Below are positions 1 through 7,517 of a stretch of 64,000 nt of DNA, piece by piece (the stretch's first letter is position 1; every line of letters starts with the position of its first letter). A program made the position numbers and the translations under genes. The stretch spans positions 1-64,000 of the forward strand of contig NZ_JAAIUV010000002.1 of assembly GCF_010975035.1 (NCBI RefSeq), given 5' to 3'. Below the pieces are notes generated by a model. That model did no database searches. It was not told the DNA's origin and saw only the letters and a program-made list of their open reading frames with translations. Source of the DNA: Neobacillus thermocopriae (GTDB lineage: Bacteria > Bacillota > Bacilli > Bacillales > Cytobacillaceae).

Positions 1-73
1 GTTCTTTTTTCGTTAATAGTCTCTTCGTCATTCTAGTTCCGCTCCAACATCTTTTTTCTCATTATAAACAAAA

Positions 74-121
74 GTACCCTACAAGAAGGACTTTTTTCAA
101 AGTGTCCATCTTATAGGGTAC
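74..121. terminator. Long stem-loop, probable terminator (best on minus strand)
   Basis: GTACCCTA at 74-81 pairs with TAGGGTAC at 114-121, and the inner bases also pair (AAGA.GGAC with GTCC.TCTT), giving a stem of about 16-18 bp with two mismatches. On the minus strand the stem is followed by a T-rich run (TTTTGTTT); on the plus strand the tail is weak. It probably ends minus-strand transcription coming from the DUF1885 gene side, or lies after a gene left of the window. Confidence 0.55.
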
Positions 122-284
122 ATTTTAAAGATGGGAAAGGACTTTTTATTCATGAAGAGAATTTTTAATTAAGTAAAGATTGACTAACATCAAGATGAAA
201 ATAGCCCACTCTTATGATACTTAAAATCCACTATGATTAATATAATGAAATTAGTTAATTAAATAGGTTTGTGTGGTGACAAGT

Positions 285-527
285 ATGAGAACTTATATTG
301 TCATGCTTCTTCAATTTATTATTTGGAGCGGGTATACATTAATTGAATGGTTATCTAAGCATGATCTACTTATATATAAGGTGATTATGTTTTTTGTATT
401 TTTTTATTTGGCATTTATTATCGGTCATCAAATAATTAAATCATTATCTAAAACACTTTTTATAACAAGTGTAAGCCTCGTCCTTTATACTTCCATTCAT
501 TTTACCCTTGCTCGTTTAATATATTAA
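285..527 (+). CDS. Small hypothetical membrane protein (80 aa)
   Basis: I do not recognise this protein. It is 80 residues long and almost wholly hydrophobic, with three likely membrane segments (about residues 5-20, 28-48 and 55-75) separated by short basic stretches. The frame opens at a GTG at 273, but ATG 285 follows a GGTGA-like ribosome binding site at better spacing. A TATAAT at 241-246 lies about 40 bases upstream, which favours expression. It stands alone, convergent with the DUF1885 gene. No functional motif is visible; it could be a lineage-specific orphan or a fortuitous ORF, so confidence is moderate. Confidence 0.5.
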   Translation: MRTYIVMLLQFIIWSGYTLIEWLSKHDLLIYKVIMFFVFFYLAFIIGHQIIKSLSKTLFITSVSLVLYTSIHFTLARLIY

Positions 528-545
528 AAATCGAGTCCAGGGATT

Positions 546-983
546 TTATTTTCTTGGATAAAAGTACATGACTCTTTCGTTAAATAAATGTAGTTCTGCT
601 TTTAATTTTTTAGCAATAAATTTGCAAAATTCATTTGCCTTACCCTTATCTCCAAACGTAGATTGCTCTGGAAGGGTAAACTGGATATATACCTGTTCCC
701 TTTCCTCACCTTCTTCATTCTGAACGATTTCTTTATCTACACCTATTAAAATTGCATAGTAACGTTCATGGTCAGATTTTAAATAAAACCATTTATCTTT
801 TCCTTCTTCAGGATCTTTAACAACATATGGAAAGGCAGCGTTTTCATACGGCCAGTTAGTTTGATCTCCTGTTTTTTCAGTAATATTTTTATAATAATAA
901 ATTAAATCTTTTACTTCCTCGATTGTAATCGTCTGTTTTGCAGATGAGGGCACAAGCTTGATATACGCATTTTGAGCCATCAT
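546..983 (-). CDS. DUF1885 family protein
   Basis: This acidic soluble protein of about 145 residues resembles the Bacillus DUF1885 family, which has a known fold but no known function. The typical N-terminus (MAQNAYIKLVPSS) and a later NWPYENAAFPYVV stretch support the call. The longer frame starts at a TTG at 998, but that codon lies just before the G-rich ribosome binding site (about 987-995); ATG 983 or ATG 980 is the sensible start. There is no signal peptide or membrane segment. It is monocistronic and divergent from sr1. The family assignment is from memory of the sequence type; the biochemical role is unknown. Confidence 0.75.
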   Translation of the reverse strand: MMAQNAYIKLVPSSAKQTITIEEVKDLIYYYKNITEKTGDQTNWPYENAAFPYVVKDPEEGKDKWFYLKSDHERYYAILIGVDKEIVQNEEGEEREQVYIQFTLPEQSTFGDKGKANEFCKFIAKKLKAELHLFNERVMYFYPRK

Positions 984-1140
984 CCATCCCCCCCTCAAAG
1001 ACTATTTAATATTCCCATATTTATTCTAGCATTGACTAAAAAGTAATGACAACTTATATAAAATATTTATCAAAGCAAACAATCCTATTAAAAAGGCCAA
1101 AAATCTTTTCAATTATTTAAATGTGACATACAAATTAGGC

Positions 1141-1169
1141 TTGAAAAAATAAATGTGTTATATTATTAT
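1141..1169 (+). promoter_or_regulatory. Sigma-A promoter of the sr1 gene
   Basis: TTGAAA at 1141-1146 and TATTAT at 1164-1169 are separated by 17 bases. This lies about 65 bases before the SR1P start codon and fits a short RNA that also carries an ORF. Confidence 0.55.
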
Positions 1170-1181
1170 TAAATTAAGGAT

Positions 1182-1197
1182 TGATAAAACGTTTTCA
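1182..1197 (+). promoter_or_regulatory. Possible cre-like operator in the sr1 leader
   Basis: The palindrome AAAACGTTTT (1186-1195) is flanked by TGAT and CA, giving a partial match to catabolite-response elements. In B. subtilis sr1 is repressed by CcpN and, weakly, CcpA. The left half is imperfect and the site lies downstream of the promoter, so this is only a candidate. Confidence 0.3.
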
Positions 1198-1233
1198 TCC
1201 GGCTTATTATTTAATTGAAAAGGGGATAGTATG

Positions 1234-1356
1234 ATGGGTACACTTGTATGCCAAACTTGTAACTCCACCATTGGTCATTTTGAAGATGAAAAAGTAACAG
1301 TCCTTTATACTAAAGGAAACTGCTGTTGTGAACACAAAAAAGAAGAAAAACAATAA
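1234..1356 (+). CDS. sr1P: SR1P-type small protein encoded by dual-function RNA SR1
   Basis: This 40-residue ORF begins MGTLVCQTCN and has a central HFEDEKVTVLY block and cysteine clusters (CQTC; CCC near the end), as expected of SR1P. In B. subtilis the SR1 RNA base-pairs with ahrC mRNA and also encodes SR1P, which binds glyceraldehyde-3-phosphate dehydrogenase GapA. The locus beside speA is the same as in B. subtilis. AGGGG at 1221-1225 gives ideal spacing to ATG 1234 (an in-frame ATG lies at 1231). A sigma-A promoter lies upstream and a strong terminator downstream, so the whole unit is a transcript of roughly 230 bases. Binding to GapA here is inferred from the family. Confidence 0.85.
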   Translation: MGTLVCQTCNSTIGHFEDEKVTVLYTKGNCCCEHKKEEKQ

Positions 1357-1376
1357 TAGGTTTATATAATAAAGAA

Positions 1377-1410
1377 ACAGGATTCCAACTTCGGAATCCT
1401 GTATTTTTTA
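1377..1410. terminator. Bidirectional terminator of sr1 and speA
   Basis: A perfect 10-bp stem (1377-1386 with 1393-1402) with a 6-base loop is followed by ATTTTTTA on the plus strand and by TTTCTTTATT on the minus strand. It lies between the convergent sr1 and speA genes. Confidence 0.9.
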
Positions 1411-2880
1411 TTGGATCGCTTTATATTCTTTTATTACACGTATGGTCTTTAATTCATCGTCTTCAGGTCCTTGAACAGGGAGACCTGCTTCAAGGTTTTC
1501 TTTAATGTAGTGAAGGTTTTCTTTTGTAATTATTTCTCCAGGTATGAAAATCGGAATTCCTGGCGGGTATACCATAACAAATTCTGCAATGATTCTTCCT
1601 TCTGATTCTTCAAATGGAATGACTTCTGTTTCAGAATAAAAAGCATCCCTCGGTGTCAAAGCTAGCACAGGAATTTCTGGAAGTAGTACTTCAACCGGTT
1701 CGATTTTTTCGGCTCGGTGATCAAATTCATTGGATAGTTCTTTCAAAGCATTAACTAACAAATCCGCTTCATATTCTGTATCACCAAAAGTTATGATACA
1801 AAGAATATTGTAAAGGTCTGACAATTCAACCTCGATATTGTGCTTTTCTCGTAGCCATTTTTCAACTTCGTATCCTGTAAGTCCCAAGTCTTTTACAGAA
1901 ATAATCAACTTTGTCGGATCATAATCAAATATTGCTTTTGAATCTAAGATCTCTTCTCCTGCACAGTATAGATGATCAATTTCATTAATTCTTTTGCGGA
2001 TAGATTGAGCCAACTGAATGGTTCTGTCTATTAATGCTTCTCCCTTTTGAACTAACTGTTTACGTGCCACATCAAGAGATGCTAATAATAGATAGGATGT
2101 CGATGTTGTAGTTAGCATACTCAAGATAGATTGAACATGTTTTGGTGAGACGAGTCCTTCTTTGACATTAAGGATCGAACTTTGAGTCATGGAACCGCCA
2201 AGTTTGTGTACGCTTGTTGCAGCCATATCAGCACCCGCTTGCATGGCGGATAATGGTAGATCTTTATGAAAATGAATATGAACACCATGAGCTTCATCTA
2301 CAAGTACAGGAACATTATAAGAATGGGCAATTTTAACAATTTTTTTTAGATCGGCAGAGATGCCGAAATAGGTTGGGTTAATAACCAAAACGCCCTTTGC
2401 ATCAGGATGCTGTTCAAGAGCTTTTTCAACAGACTCTGGTGTGATACCATGTGAAATACCTAGTTTTCTGTCTATTTCAGGATGAATGAATACAGGTATA
2501 GCTCCGGAAAATACGATGGCTGACATAACAGATTTGTGGACATTTCTTGGAACAATAATTTTATCTCCAGGTCCGCAAACAGCCATTACCATCGTCATTA
2601 TGGCACCACTCGTACCTTGAACGGAGAAAAAGGTGTAATCTGCATTAAATGCTTCAGCCGCTAATTCCTGGGCTTGTTTGATCATACCTTTCGGATGATG
2701 TAAATCATCAAGCGGCCCAATATTGATTAGATCTATGGAGAGGGCATTATCACCAATGAATTCACGAAACTCAGGATCAATTCCAGCCCCTTTTTTATGG
2801 CCGGGAATATGGAATTGTATTGGGTTTCTTTCTGCGTGTTTTTTTAACCCACTAAATAATGGAGTTTGATTTTGAGACAA
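1408..2880 (-). CDS. speA: Arginine decarboxylase SpeA (PLP-dependent)
   Basis: This enzyme of 490 residues belongs to the Orn/Lys/Arg decarboxylase class I family. It converts arginine to agmatine, the first step of the Bacillus polyamine route, in the cytoplasm. The PLP-binding lysine is K226 in the SVHK motif and the cofactor-associated DEAH is at about 195-198. The N-terminal QFHIPGHKKG stretch is typical. The length equals that of B. subtilis SpeA. The start is TTG 2880, preceded by AGAGGTG; no ATG with a better site is present. It is monocistronic, convergent with sr1, and shares its terminator. Confidence 0.95.
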   Translation of the reverse strand: MSQNQTPLFSGLKKHAERNPIQFHIPGHKKGAGIDPEFREFIGDNALSIDLINIGPLDDLHHPKGMIKQAQELAAEAFNADYTFFSVQGTSGAIMTMVMAVCGPGDKIIVPRNVHKSVMSAIVFSGAIPVFIHPEIDRKLGISHGITPESVEKALEQHPDAKGVLVINPTYFGISADLKKIVKIAHSYNVPVLVDEAHGVHIHFHKDLPLSAMQAGADMAATSVHKLGGSMTQSSILNVKEGLVSPKHVQSILSMLTTTSTSYLLLASLDVARKQLVQKGEALIDRTIQLAQSIRKRINEIDHLYCAGEEILDSKAIFDYDPTKLIISVKDLGLTGYEVEKWLREKHNIEVELSDLYNILCIITFGDTEYEADLLVNALKELSNEFDHRAEKIEPVEVLLPEIPVLALTPRDAFYSETEVIPFEESEGRIIAEFVMVYPPGIPIFIPGEIITKENLHYIKENLEAGLPVQGPEDDELKTIRVIKEYKAIQ

Positions 2881-3082
2881 TTTGTATCCACACCTCTTAT
2901 ATTCAAAATAATCTTATAAACATACATAAAAATTCATAAAACAAATGAATTATAGCACTATTCGCTTTGATTGCCTAGAATAATTTTTAATTTATTTTAG
3001 TTAAAATTAGTTTTTCAAAATAACAGGAAATTTACCCTTTAAAAAAGAAATAACAATTTATATATTTAAGGAGGGATCGAAA

Positions 3083-4042
3083 ATGAATTGGCAGACAAGA
3101 GTTACTGAAATTCTTAACATTGAATATCCGATTATCCAAGGAGGATTGGCTTATTTAGCTTATTCTGAGCTGGCTGCTGCAGTTTCTAATGCTGGTGGCC
3201 TTGGTCAAATTACAGCTATGTCTTTATCAAGCCCTGAGCTTCTACGGGATGAAATTAAGAAAGTGAAAAAGTTAACAAACAAACCGTTTGGAGTAAATTT
3301 TGCGATTGGCCAGCATGGAAGGCCATTTGCAGATTTTTTACAAGTAGCCATCGAGGAAGAAGTACCAGTTATTTCTATGACAGGTGGTAATCCAGCTCCA
3401 ATTTTTGAACAGTTAAAAGGAGTTGACGTAAAAAAGCTTGTTTTAGTAGCTGCACGGAGACAAGCAGTAAAAGCAGAACAACTGGGAGCAGATGCTGTGA
3501 TGGTGGTCGGCCAAGAAGGAGGAGGGCATCTAGGACGCGATGATATTGGAACAATGGTTTTAATTCCTCAAGTTGTCGATGCAGTTTCAATTCCAGTTAT
3601 TGCTTCAGGCGGCATTGGAGATGGTAGAGGTTTAATGGCAGCGCTTAGTTTAGGAGCGGAAGGGATTGAAATGGGTACAAGATTTATTGCAACGAAGGAA
3701 TGTGTTCACGCAAATGATGTTTATAAAAATGCCTTAGTCTCCGGTTCTGAGTCGGATACGGTTGTTATTAAACGTTCTCTTGGTGCACCAGCTAGAGCAA
3801 TTGCAAATAACTGGACTAAGAAAATACTCGAAATTGAAAAGTCTGGTGGAGACTATGAAAAGCTCAAGGATTATATTAGCGGAACTGCAAATAGAAGATA
3901 CATATATGATGGTGCAATTGACGAAGGCTTTGCTTGGGCAGGTCAGGTAATGGGGCTTATTAAGGATATCCCTTCTGTTTCAGAACTGTTTCAACGTATG
4001 ATTTCAGAAGCGGAACAAATTCGCTCAAAATGGGCAAAGTAA
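3083..4042 (+). CDS. Nitronate monooxygenase / FabK-like FMN enzyme
   Basis: The 319-residue product is a TIM-barrel flavoenzyme of the nitronate monooxygenase (2-nitropropane dioxygenase) / enoyl-ACP reductase II superfamily. Visible elements are IIQGGLA near residues 17-23, GQEGGGHLG at 143-151 with the conserved histidine, the phosphate-binding ASGGIGDG at 174-181 and MGTRF at 197-201. It probably oxidises alkyl nitronates such as propionate 3-nitronate, but sequence alone does not separate this from a FabK-like reductase role. The start ATG 3083 follows AAGGAGGGA. It lies directly before yktA, possibly cotranscribed. This gene is not in the B. subtilis locus. Confidence 0.85.
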   Translation: MNWQTRVTEILNIEYPIIQGGLAYLAYSELAAAVSNAGGLGQITAMSLSSPELLRDEIKKVKKLTNKPFGVNFAIGQHGRPFADFLQVAIEEEVPVISMTGGNPAPIFEQLKGVDVKKLVLVAARRQAVKAEQLGADAVMVVGQEGGGHLGRDDIGTMVLIPQVVDAVSIPVIASGGIGDGRGLMAALSLGAEGIEMGTRFIATKECVHANDVYKNALVSGSESDTVVIKRSLGAPARAIANNWTKKILEIEKSGGDYEKLKDYISGTANRRYIYDGAIDEGFAWAGQVMGLIKDIPSVSELFQRMISEAEQIRSKWAK

Positions 4043-4070
4043 TGATGTTTAGTTCAAGAGAGAGGATGAT

Positions 4071-4346
4071 ATGATGGATTATCAATATCCAATCGATTAT
4101 AGCTGGAGTACGAAAGAAATTATTGATGTTATTTCATTCTTTGAAAAGATTGAAAAGGCCTATGAATCAGGAATTGAACGTGATGAATTAATAAATGCAT
4201 ATCGAAGATTTAAGGAAATCGTCCCGAGTAAAGCAGAAGAAAATACGGTATATAGGGAATTTGAGGAAGTTAGTGGTTATTCTTCATACCTGGTAGTGAA
4301 AAAAGCAAAAGAGGCCAACCCAGGCGATAAAATTGTGATGAAATAA
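4071..4346 (+). CDS. yktA: UPF0223 family protein YktA
   Basis: This small acidic soluble protein of 91 residues (90 if ATG 4074 is used) matches the UPF0223 family. Typical blocks are [13 protein letters not shown] at the start, [13 protein letters not shown] in the middle and [10 protein letters not shown] near the end. Function is unknown. The ribosome binding site GAGAGGAT lies just upstream, and the gene follows the flavoenzyme by 28 bases, so they may share a transcript that ends at the strong terminator at 4345-4372. Position next to speA and yktB agrees with B. subtilis. Confidence 0.85.
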   Translation: MMDYQYPIDYSWSTKEIIDVISFFEKIEKAYESGIERDELINAYRRFKEIVPSKAEENTVYREFEEVSGYSSYLVVKKAKEANPGDKIVMK

Positions 4347-4372
4347 AAAAGCTCCTAATAAGGAGCTTTTTT
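4345..4372. terminator. Intrinsic terminator after yktA
   Basis: A 12-bp perfect stem (AAAAAAGCTCCT with AGGAGCTTTTTT) with a 4-base AATA loop. It is symmetric and could work in both directions. Confidence 0.92.
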
Positions 4373-4534
4373 AATGAATATTTCGTGGGAATTTATAAAG
4401 AGATACTGTTTTTTGTATCGTACCGCATTTTTTAAAACCAGCAATTTAAAAATTCAATAAATGGATAAACAAAAAGCATAAGATAATGAAGTGACTTAGC
4501 CCGTTTCAAGTATAACGGGGTAAGGCGTTTTTCT

Positions 4535-5152
4535 TTATTTATAGGCAAGTTCATACAATGGAATAAGAGTTTCAAAAGTTTCCATTGCCATATTCATGAA
4601 TGCGTTGCCGTCTGACAAAATCGGGTTATTTGCTTCAATATGACGTCCAATCAAGAATTCAGCTTTTTTGACGTCACGAAAACGTTCTAATGCGGCTTTC
4701 AAATCGATTTCTTCGAATGATATAGCTTCTTTTTTTGTATGATCAAGGGATACGACGAAATCATTTGGAACAGTCCTTTTTATTATCGGCAAATTCTTCA
4801 AAAATGTCTTTGCAATTTCGGTCTTGTTAGGCAATTCATAAATAAATGCCAACCATATAAAAACATGGTCATCAAACAAACCGATTTGAAAATGTGGGTG
4901 TTGTTTATACCCTCTTTTATTTGATACAATCGCCAACCAAGTATCTTTCGGGGGATTGACAGTTCGACGGGCGTGTTTCGCTATATGTAAAAACATTTCT
5001 CGACCAAGACTAGCGGAAAGATCATCCGTCAATGATTGCCCAATGATTCGGAACTTTGGTCGAATACGCTCTTCTATTGCCTGCATTCGTGCTTCAAGAC
5101 CATCTACATTAAACGTATCAAAATCGTGCTTCGTGAATCCTTCAAATTGCAT
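4535..5152 (-). CDS. yktB: DUF1054 (UPF0637) family protein YktB
   Basis: The 205-residue soluble protein matches YktB of B. subtilis by its start (MQFEGFTKHDFDTF), the central HFQIGLFDDHVFIWLAF region and its length. Function is unknown; no catalytic motif is obvious. The start ATG 5152 is preceded by AGAGGGAT. The gene is monocistronic on the minus strand and divergent from ykzI. No clear terminator follows; the short CCCGTT/AACGGG stem at about 4501-4520 lacks a T-run. Confidence 0.88.
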   Translation of the reverse strand: MQFEGFTKHDFDTFNVDGLEARMQAIEERIRPKFRIIGQSLTDDLSASLGREMFLHIAKHARRTVNPPKDTWLAIVSNKRGYKQHPHFQIGLFDDHVFIWLAFIYELPNKTEIAKTFLKNLPIIKRTVPNDFVVSLDHTKKEAISFEEIDLKAALERFRDVKKAEFLIGRHIEANNPILSDGNAFMNMAMETFETLIPLYELAYK

Positions 5153-5588
5153 TGGTTATCCCTCTTTTCCGGTGTATTTTGTAAACAAGCATGTATCTTT
5201 GATTGTGATTGATATACGGTTCTCCTCGCATTTGTTGCGAAATGATCATGCATTTCATCACCAGTTAATCTATTAAAATAGGGGCAAAATAGTCGCCCAA
5301 GTTATACAGTTTAAGACGTTTAGTACTTTTAATTACTTCTACTCTTTCTTTTTATCCATTGATGAGAAAGTCAAGGAAATCTTGTGAATGTATTCTTGAA
5401 ACTCCTTTATGAACCTCCATTGTACCAATTTTTAAACACATTTTAGCATAATGCGATTGATTAAAGAAATTAGTTGCACAACTAGGTTAATACACATATT
5501 TGTTCCAACATAGAAAAATTTCACATATTATACAGTAAAAAATGAATGAGTGAATGAGATGAATTCTTACGGGGGAGGGGGAGTTAAT
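5153..5588. other. Intergenic region between yktB and ykzI
   Basis: About 435 bases without a convincing gene. Short frames here lack ribosome binding sites. The only ordered element is the hyphenated palindrome at 5471-5484. The two flanking promoters are presumably inside, but I cannot point to consensus boxes. Confidence 0.6.
5471..5484. promoter_or_regulatory. Palindromic operator-like site (MarR-type look)
   Basis: TAGTTGCACAACTA consists of two 6-base perfect inverted arms around a CA centre. Such 5'-AGTTG-N2-CAACT arrangements resemble operators of MarR-type repressors. No MarR gene is nearby, so a function is speculative. Confidence 0.3.
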
Positions 5589-5783
5589 ATGAAACAATTA
5601 GTAAATACTTCACTTAAAAAAGTTTCTGAAAAACAAAGAACTGCTGTATTAAGATTGGAAATGGATTATGAATTAGCTGTTTTATTTGAAGCAATTGAAG
5701 AAAAGAATGAGAAAAAAATCCAAGATAGCAAACAAAAATTGGAGAAAATTCGTCAAGAATTATTACGATTAAAAGCATTCTGA
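5589..5783 (+). CDS. ykzI: Small coiled-coil protein, YkzI-like
   Basis: This 64-residue, highly charged helical protein sits between yktB and suhB, the position of ykzI in B. subtilis. The second half (about residues 35-62) is rich in K, E and L in a heptad-like pattern, suggesting a coiled coil. The frame is open from GTG 5550, but a very strong GGGGGAGGGGG ribosome binding site lies just before ATG 5589, which is therefore the start. Function is unknown. The name rests on size and synteny, not on a remembered alignment. A terminator follows at 5854-5885. Confidence 0.7.
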   Translation: MKQLVNTSLKKVSEKQRTAVLRLEMDYELAVLFEAIEEKNEKKIQDSKQKLEKIRQELLRLKAF

Positions 5784-5853
5784 TCAGTACTGTAGTTAAT
5801 CGATCTAAGGAGTTTTATGGGGGAATGAAACGAAAAAGAAAGGTAAGGATATA

Positions 5854-5890
5854 AAACGAACTCCAAAAAACGGGGGAGTTCGTTTATTAT
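5854..5890. terminator. Terminator between ykzI and suhB
   Basis: An 11-bp perfect stem, AAACGAACTCC with GGAGTTCGTTT (5854-5864 and 5875-5885), is followed by TTTATTATTG-type sequence. Confidence 0.88.
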
Positions 5891-6048
5891 TGTGAGTAAA
5901 AGACAACTTTATGAAGAGTAATAAGTTGATGTGTAATATATATTTGATTAAGCTATAGGTAAGTACATTCATATATTTTCTAAATTTTAACTACATAAGA
6001 GTTTATAGTCTAAATTGGAATATTACGGACATATTTGGAGGAATTTTT

Positions 6049-6846
6049 ATGATTTGGGAAACAATATATTCCCATGCTATGGAATGGGTAAAAGAAGCAG
6101 GAAAAAATATTCGTCAATCTTTTGATAAAACATTGGATATTCAAACGAAGTCTAATCAAAATGATCTCGTTACCAACATTGATAAAGAGACAGAACAATT
6201 TATTATTCGCAAAATTAAAGAACATTACCCGAATCATAAAATCATGGGGGAAGAAGGATTTGGAGATGAATTGGTCAGTCTGGAAGGGATCGTTTGGATC
6301 ATTGACCCTATTGATGGAACCATGAATTTTGTTCATCAGCAACGAAACTTTGCCATTTCTATCGGAGTATATGAGAATGGTGTAGGTATGATTGGAATTG
6401 TTTATGATGTGGTTCATGATGAAATGTATCATGCCTTTAAAGGAAGAGGAGCTTATCTTAATGACAAGAAAATGCCAAAACTCGAAACTGCTTCGATCAG
6501 CGAAGCTATTATTGCATTAAATGCTACATGGGTTATGCCAAACCACCGCATTGATCATCATTTGATGATTCCTTTAGTAAGAGATGCCAGAGGGACAAGA
6601 TCATATGGAACCGCAGCACTGGAAATGGTATATGTTGCAGCTGGAAGAGTGGATGCTTACATATCTTTACGATTATCTCCATGGGATTTTGCTGGTGGAG
6701 CGGTTATCGTTGAGGAACTCGGAGGTATCGTAACAAATTTAAGAGGTGAAAAATTAAATTATTTAAACAAAGACTCTTTGCTTGTCGCCAAACCAGGTTT
6801 GCATAAGACAATTATTGAAGAATATTTAAAAAATGGAGAATGGTAA
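6049..6846 (+). CDS. suhB: Inositol-1-monophosphatase family protein SuhB (YktC)
   Basis: The 265-residue enzyme belongs to the Mg2+-dependent inositol monophosphatase family. The metal-binding motifs are clear: GEEG at 67-70, DPIDGT at 86-91 and WDFAGG at 212-217. It hydrolyses inositol phosphates and related sugar phosphates; the exact physiological substrate in Bacillus is not settled. The start ATG 6049 follows TTTGGAGGA at good spacing. It is monocistronic: terminators flank it at 5854-5890 and 6884-6946. Confidence 0.93.
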   Translation: MIWETIYSHAMEWVKEAGKNIRQSFDKTLDIQTKSNQNDLVTNIDKETEQFIIRKIKEHYPNHKIMGEEGFGDELVSLEGIVWIIDPIDGTMNFVHQQRNFAISIGVYENGVGMIGIVYDVVHDEMYHAFKGRGAYLNDKKMPKLETASISEAIIALNATWVMPNHRIDHHLMIPLVRDARGTRSYGTAALEMVYVAAGRVDAYISLRLSPWDFAGGAVIVEELGGIVTNLRGEKLNYLNKDSLLVAKPGLHKTIIEEYLKNGEW

Positions 6847-6883
6847 TAGTTAATCACTGTATTTAGTTTAATTTCTTGCTCAT

Positions 6884-6946
6884 AAAAACTTAAGCCATCC
6901 CTTTTCAAGTATTCGTTGGTACTTTAGGGGGTGGCTTAAGTTTTTT
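6884..6946. terminator. Terminator after suhB
   Basis: A long stem (AAAACTTAAGCCATCC paired with GGGTGGCTTAAGTTTT, one G-U pair) around a loop of about 25 bases is followed by TTTTTTCTG. Confidence 0.88.
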
Positions 6947-6960
6947 CTGAACTATAGGGG

Positions 6961-7186
6961 AGGAGGTTATATGCCGCTAACCAGGTCGCTTCCGCTTTTT
7001 AGAATAGATCAGGAAATATTTTTTTGACTTCGAGAATTGTCTAGCAACAGCGCCCTAGCGGCTAATGTCTTTCAGCCTCCGCCCTACGATAAGTCAACAC
7101 CGAATCGCTTCGCTCATCGTGTTTCCTTTATCTCAGTTGGAGAGCTTCCAAGCCATACGCCGCTAACCAGGTCGCTTCCGCTTTTC
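6961..7186. repeat. Dispersed noncoding repeat, copy A, with 27-bp direct repeats at its ends
   Basis: The region between suhB and ylaF is more GC-rich than its neighbours and noncoding. An exact 27-base direct repeat (beginning GCCGCTAACCAGG) lies at 6973-6999 and 7159-7185. Between them are blocks such as TTGTCTAGC, AGCGCCCTAGCGGCT, GATAAGTCAACA and CGAATCGCTTCGCTC. Diverged versions of these blocks occur at 48196-48396 and 60430-60627, with a fragment at 59172-59188. It ends one base before the ylaF stop codon. Confidence 0.75.
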
Positions 7187-7372
7187 TTATAGCTTTCCTT
7201 CTTCGCGCAAGCGCTTTTTGGTTTTAAAACCTAACCCCATAACGATGATTCCAACAACTATAGAAATAATTACTCCAATAAGGCTTTTTTCGGCTATTGC
7301 AACCCCAATCCCCATGATGCAAACCGTAACTAAAATTGCATAAACGAGTAATGGCCATTTTACTTTGCTCAT
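7187..7372 (-). CDS. ylaF: DUF5325 family membrane protein YlaF
   Basis: The 61-residue protein has two membrane helices (about residues 6-26 and 30-49) and a basic C-terminal tail (KTKKRLREEGK). Size, sequence type and position just before typA match YlaF of B. subtilis. The start ATG 7372 is preceded by AAGGGG. Function is unknown. Its stop codon abuts the dispersed repeat at 6961-7186. Confidence 0.82.
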   Translation of the reverse strand: MSKVKWPLLVYAILVTVCIMGIGVAIAEKSLIGVIISIVVGIIVMGLGFKTKKRLREEGKL

Positions 7373-7440
7373 TTTTTTACCCCTTACAATAAATATAACT
7401 TTATTCTACATAAAATACTTCTAGGTTTCCACTCGTATTA

Positions 7441-7449
7441 TGGTATAAT
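7441..7449 (+). promoter_or_regulatory. Extended -10 promoter of typA
   Basis: TGGTATAAT is an extended -10 box about 70 bases before the typA start. The -35 region (around 7421-7426) is weak, as is common for extended -10 promoters. Confidence 0.5.
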
Positions 7450-7517
7450 GTTTTAGTTGTAATTGAGAAACTATAATGTCATTCATTATTTGTATAGAAG
7501 TATAGGAGTTGGAGTTT

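Larger units (their letters stand above)
1176..1410 (+). ncRNA. sr1: SR1 dual-function small RNA (approximate ends)
   Basis: The extent is inferred from the promoter at 1141-1169 and the intrinsic terminator at 1377-1410. The RNA carries the SR1P ORF. Base-pairing to ahrC mRNA is known in B. subtilis and cannot be tested here because ahrC is outside the window. Confidence 0.65.

Noticed and set aside
3375-3590. Antisense 71-codon frame inside the nitronate monooxygenase gene
   Set aside because: Leu-rich shadow of a well-supported gene, with no ribosome binding site or family likeness.
4501-4530. CCCGTT/AACGGG hairpin as the yktB terminator
   Set aside because: Only 6 bp and no T-run on the minus strand; left out of the feature list.
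4956-5276. Plus-strand frame of 106 codons overlapping yktB
   Set aside because: Mostly antisense to yktB and lacks a ribosome binding site.
5826-5855. Nine-codon Lys/Arg-rich ORF (MKRKRKVRI) behind GGGGG before the ykzI terminator
   Set aside because: Too short to judge, no downstream attenuated gene in the same transcript apart from suhB with its own signals. Considered as an arginine/lysine leader peptide but unsupported.
6010-6432. Antisense 140-codon frame over suhB
   Set aside because: Complete overlap with suhB, whose motifs are all intact; the antisense product has no recognisable domain.
6973-7185. 27-bp direct repeats as att sites or target-site duplication of an integrated element
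   Set aside because: Nothing between them encodes an integrase or transposase, and blocks of the interval recur elsewhere, which fits a repeat family better than a site-specific insertion.
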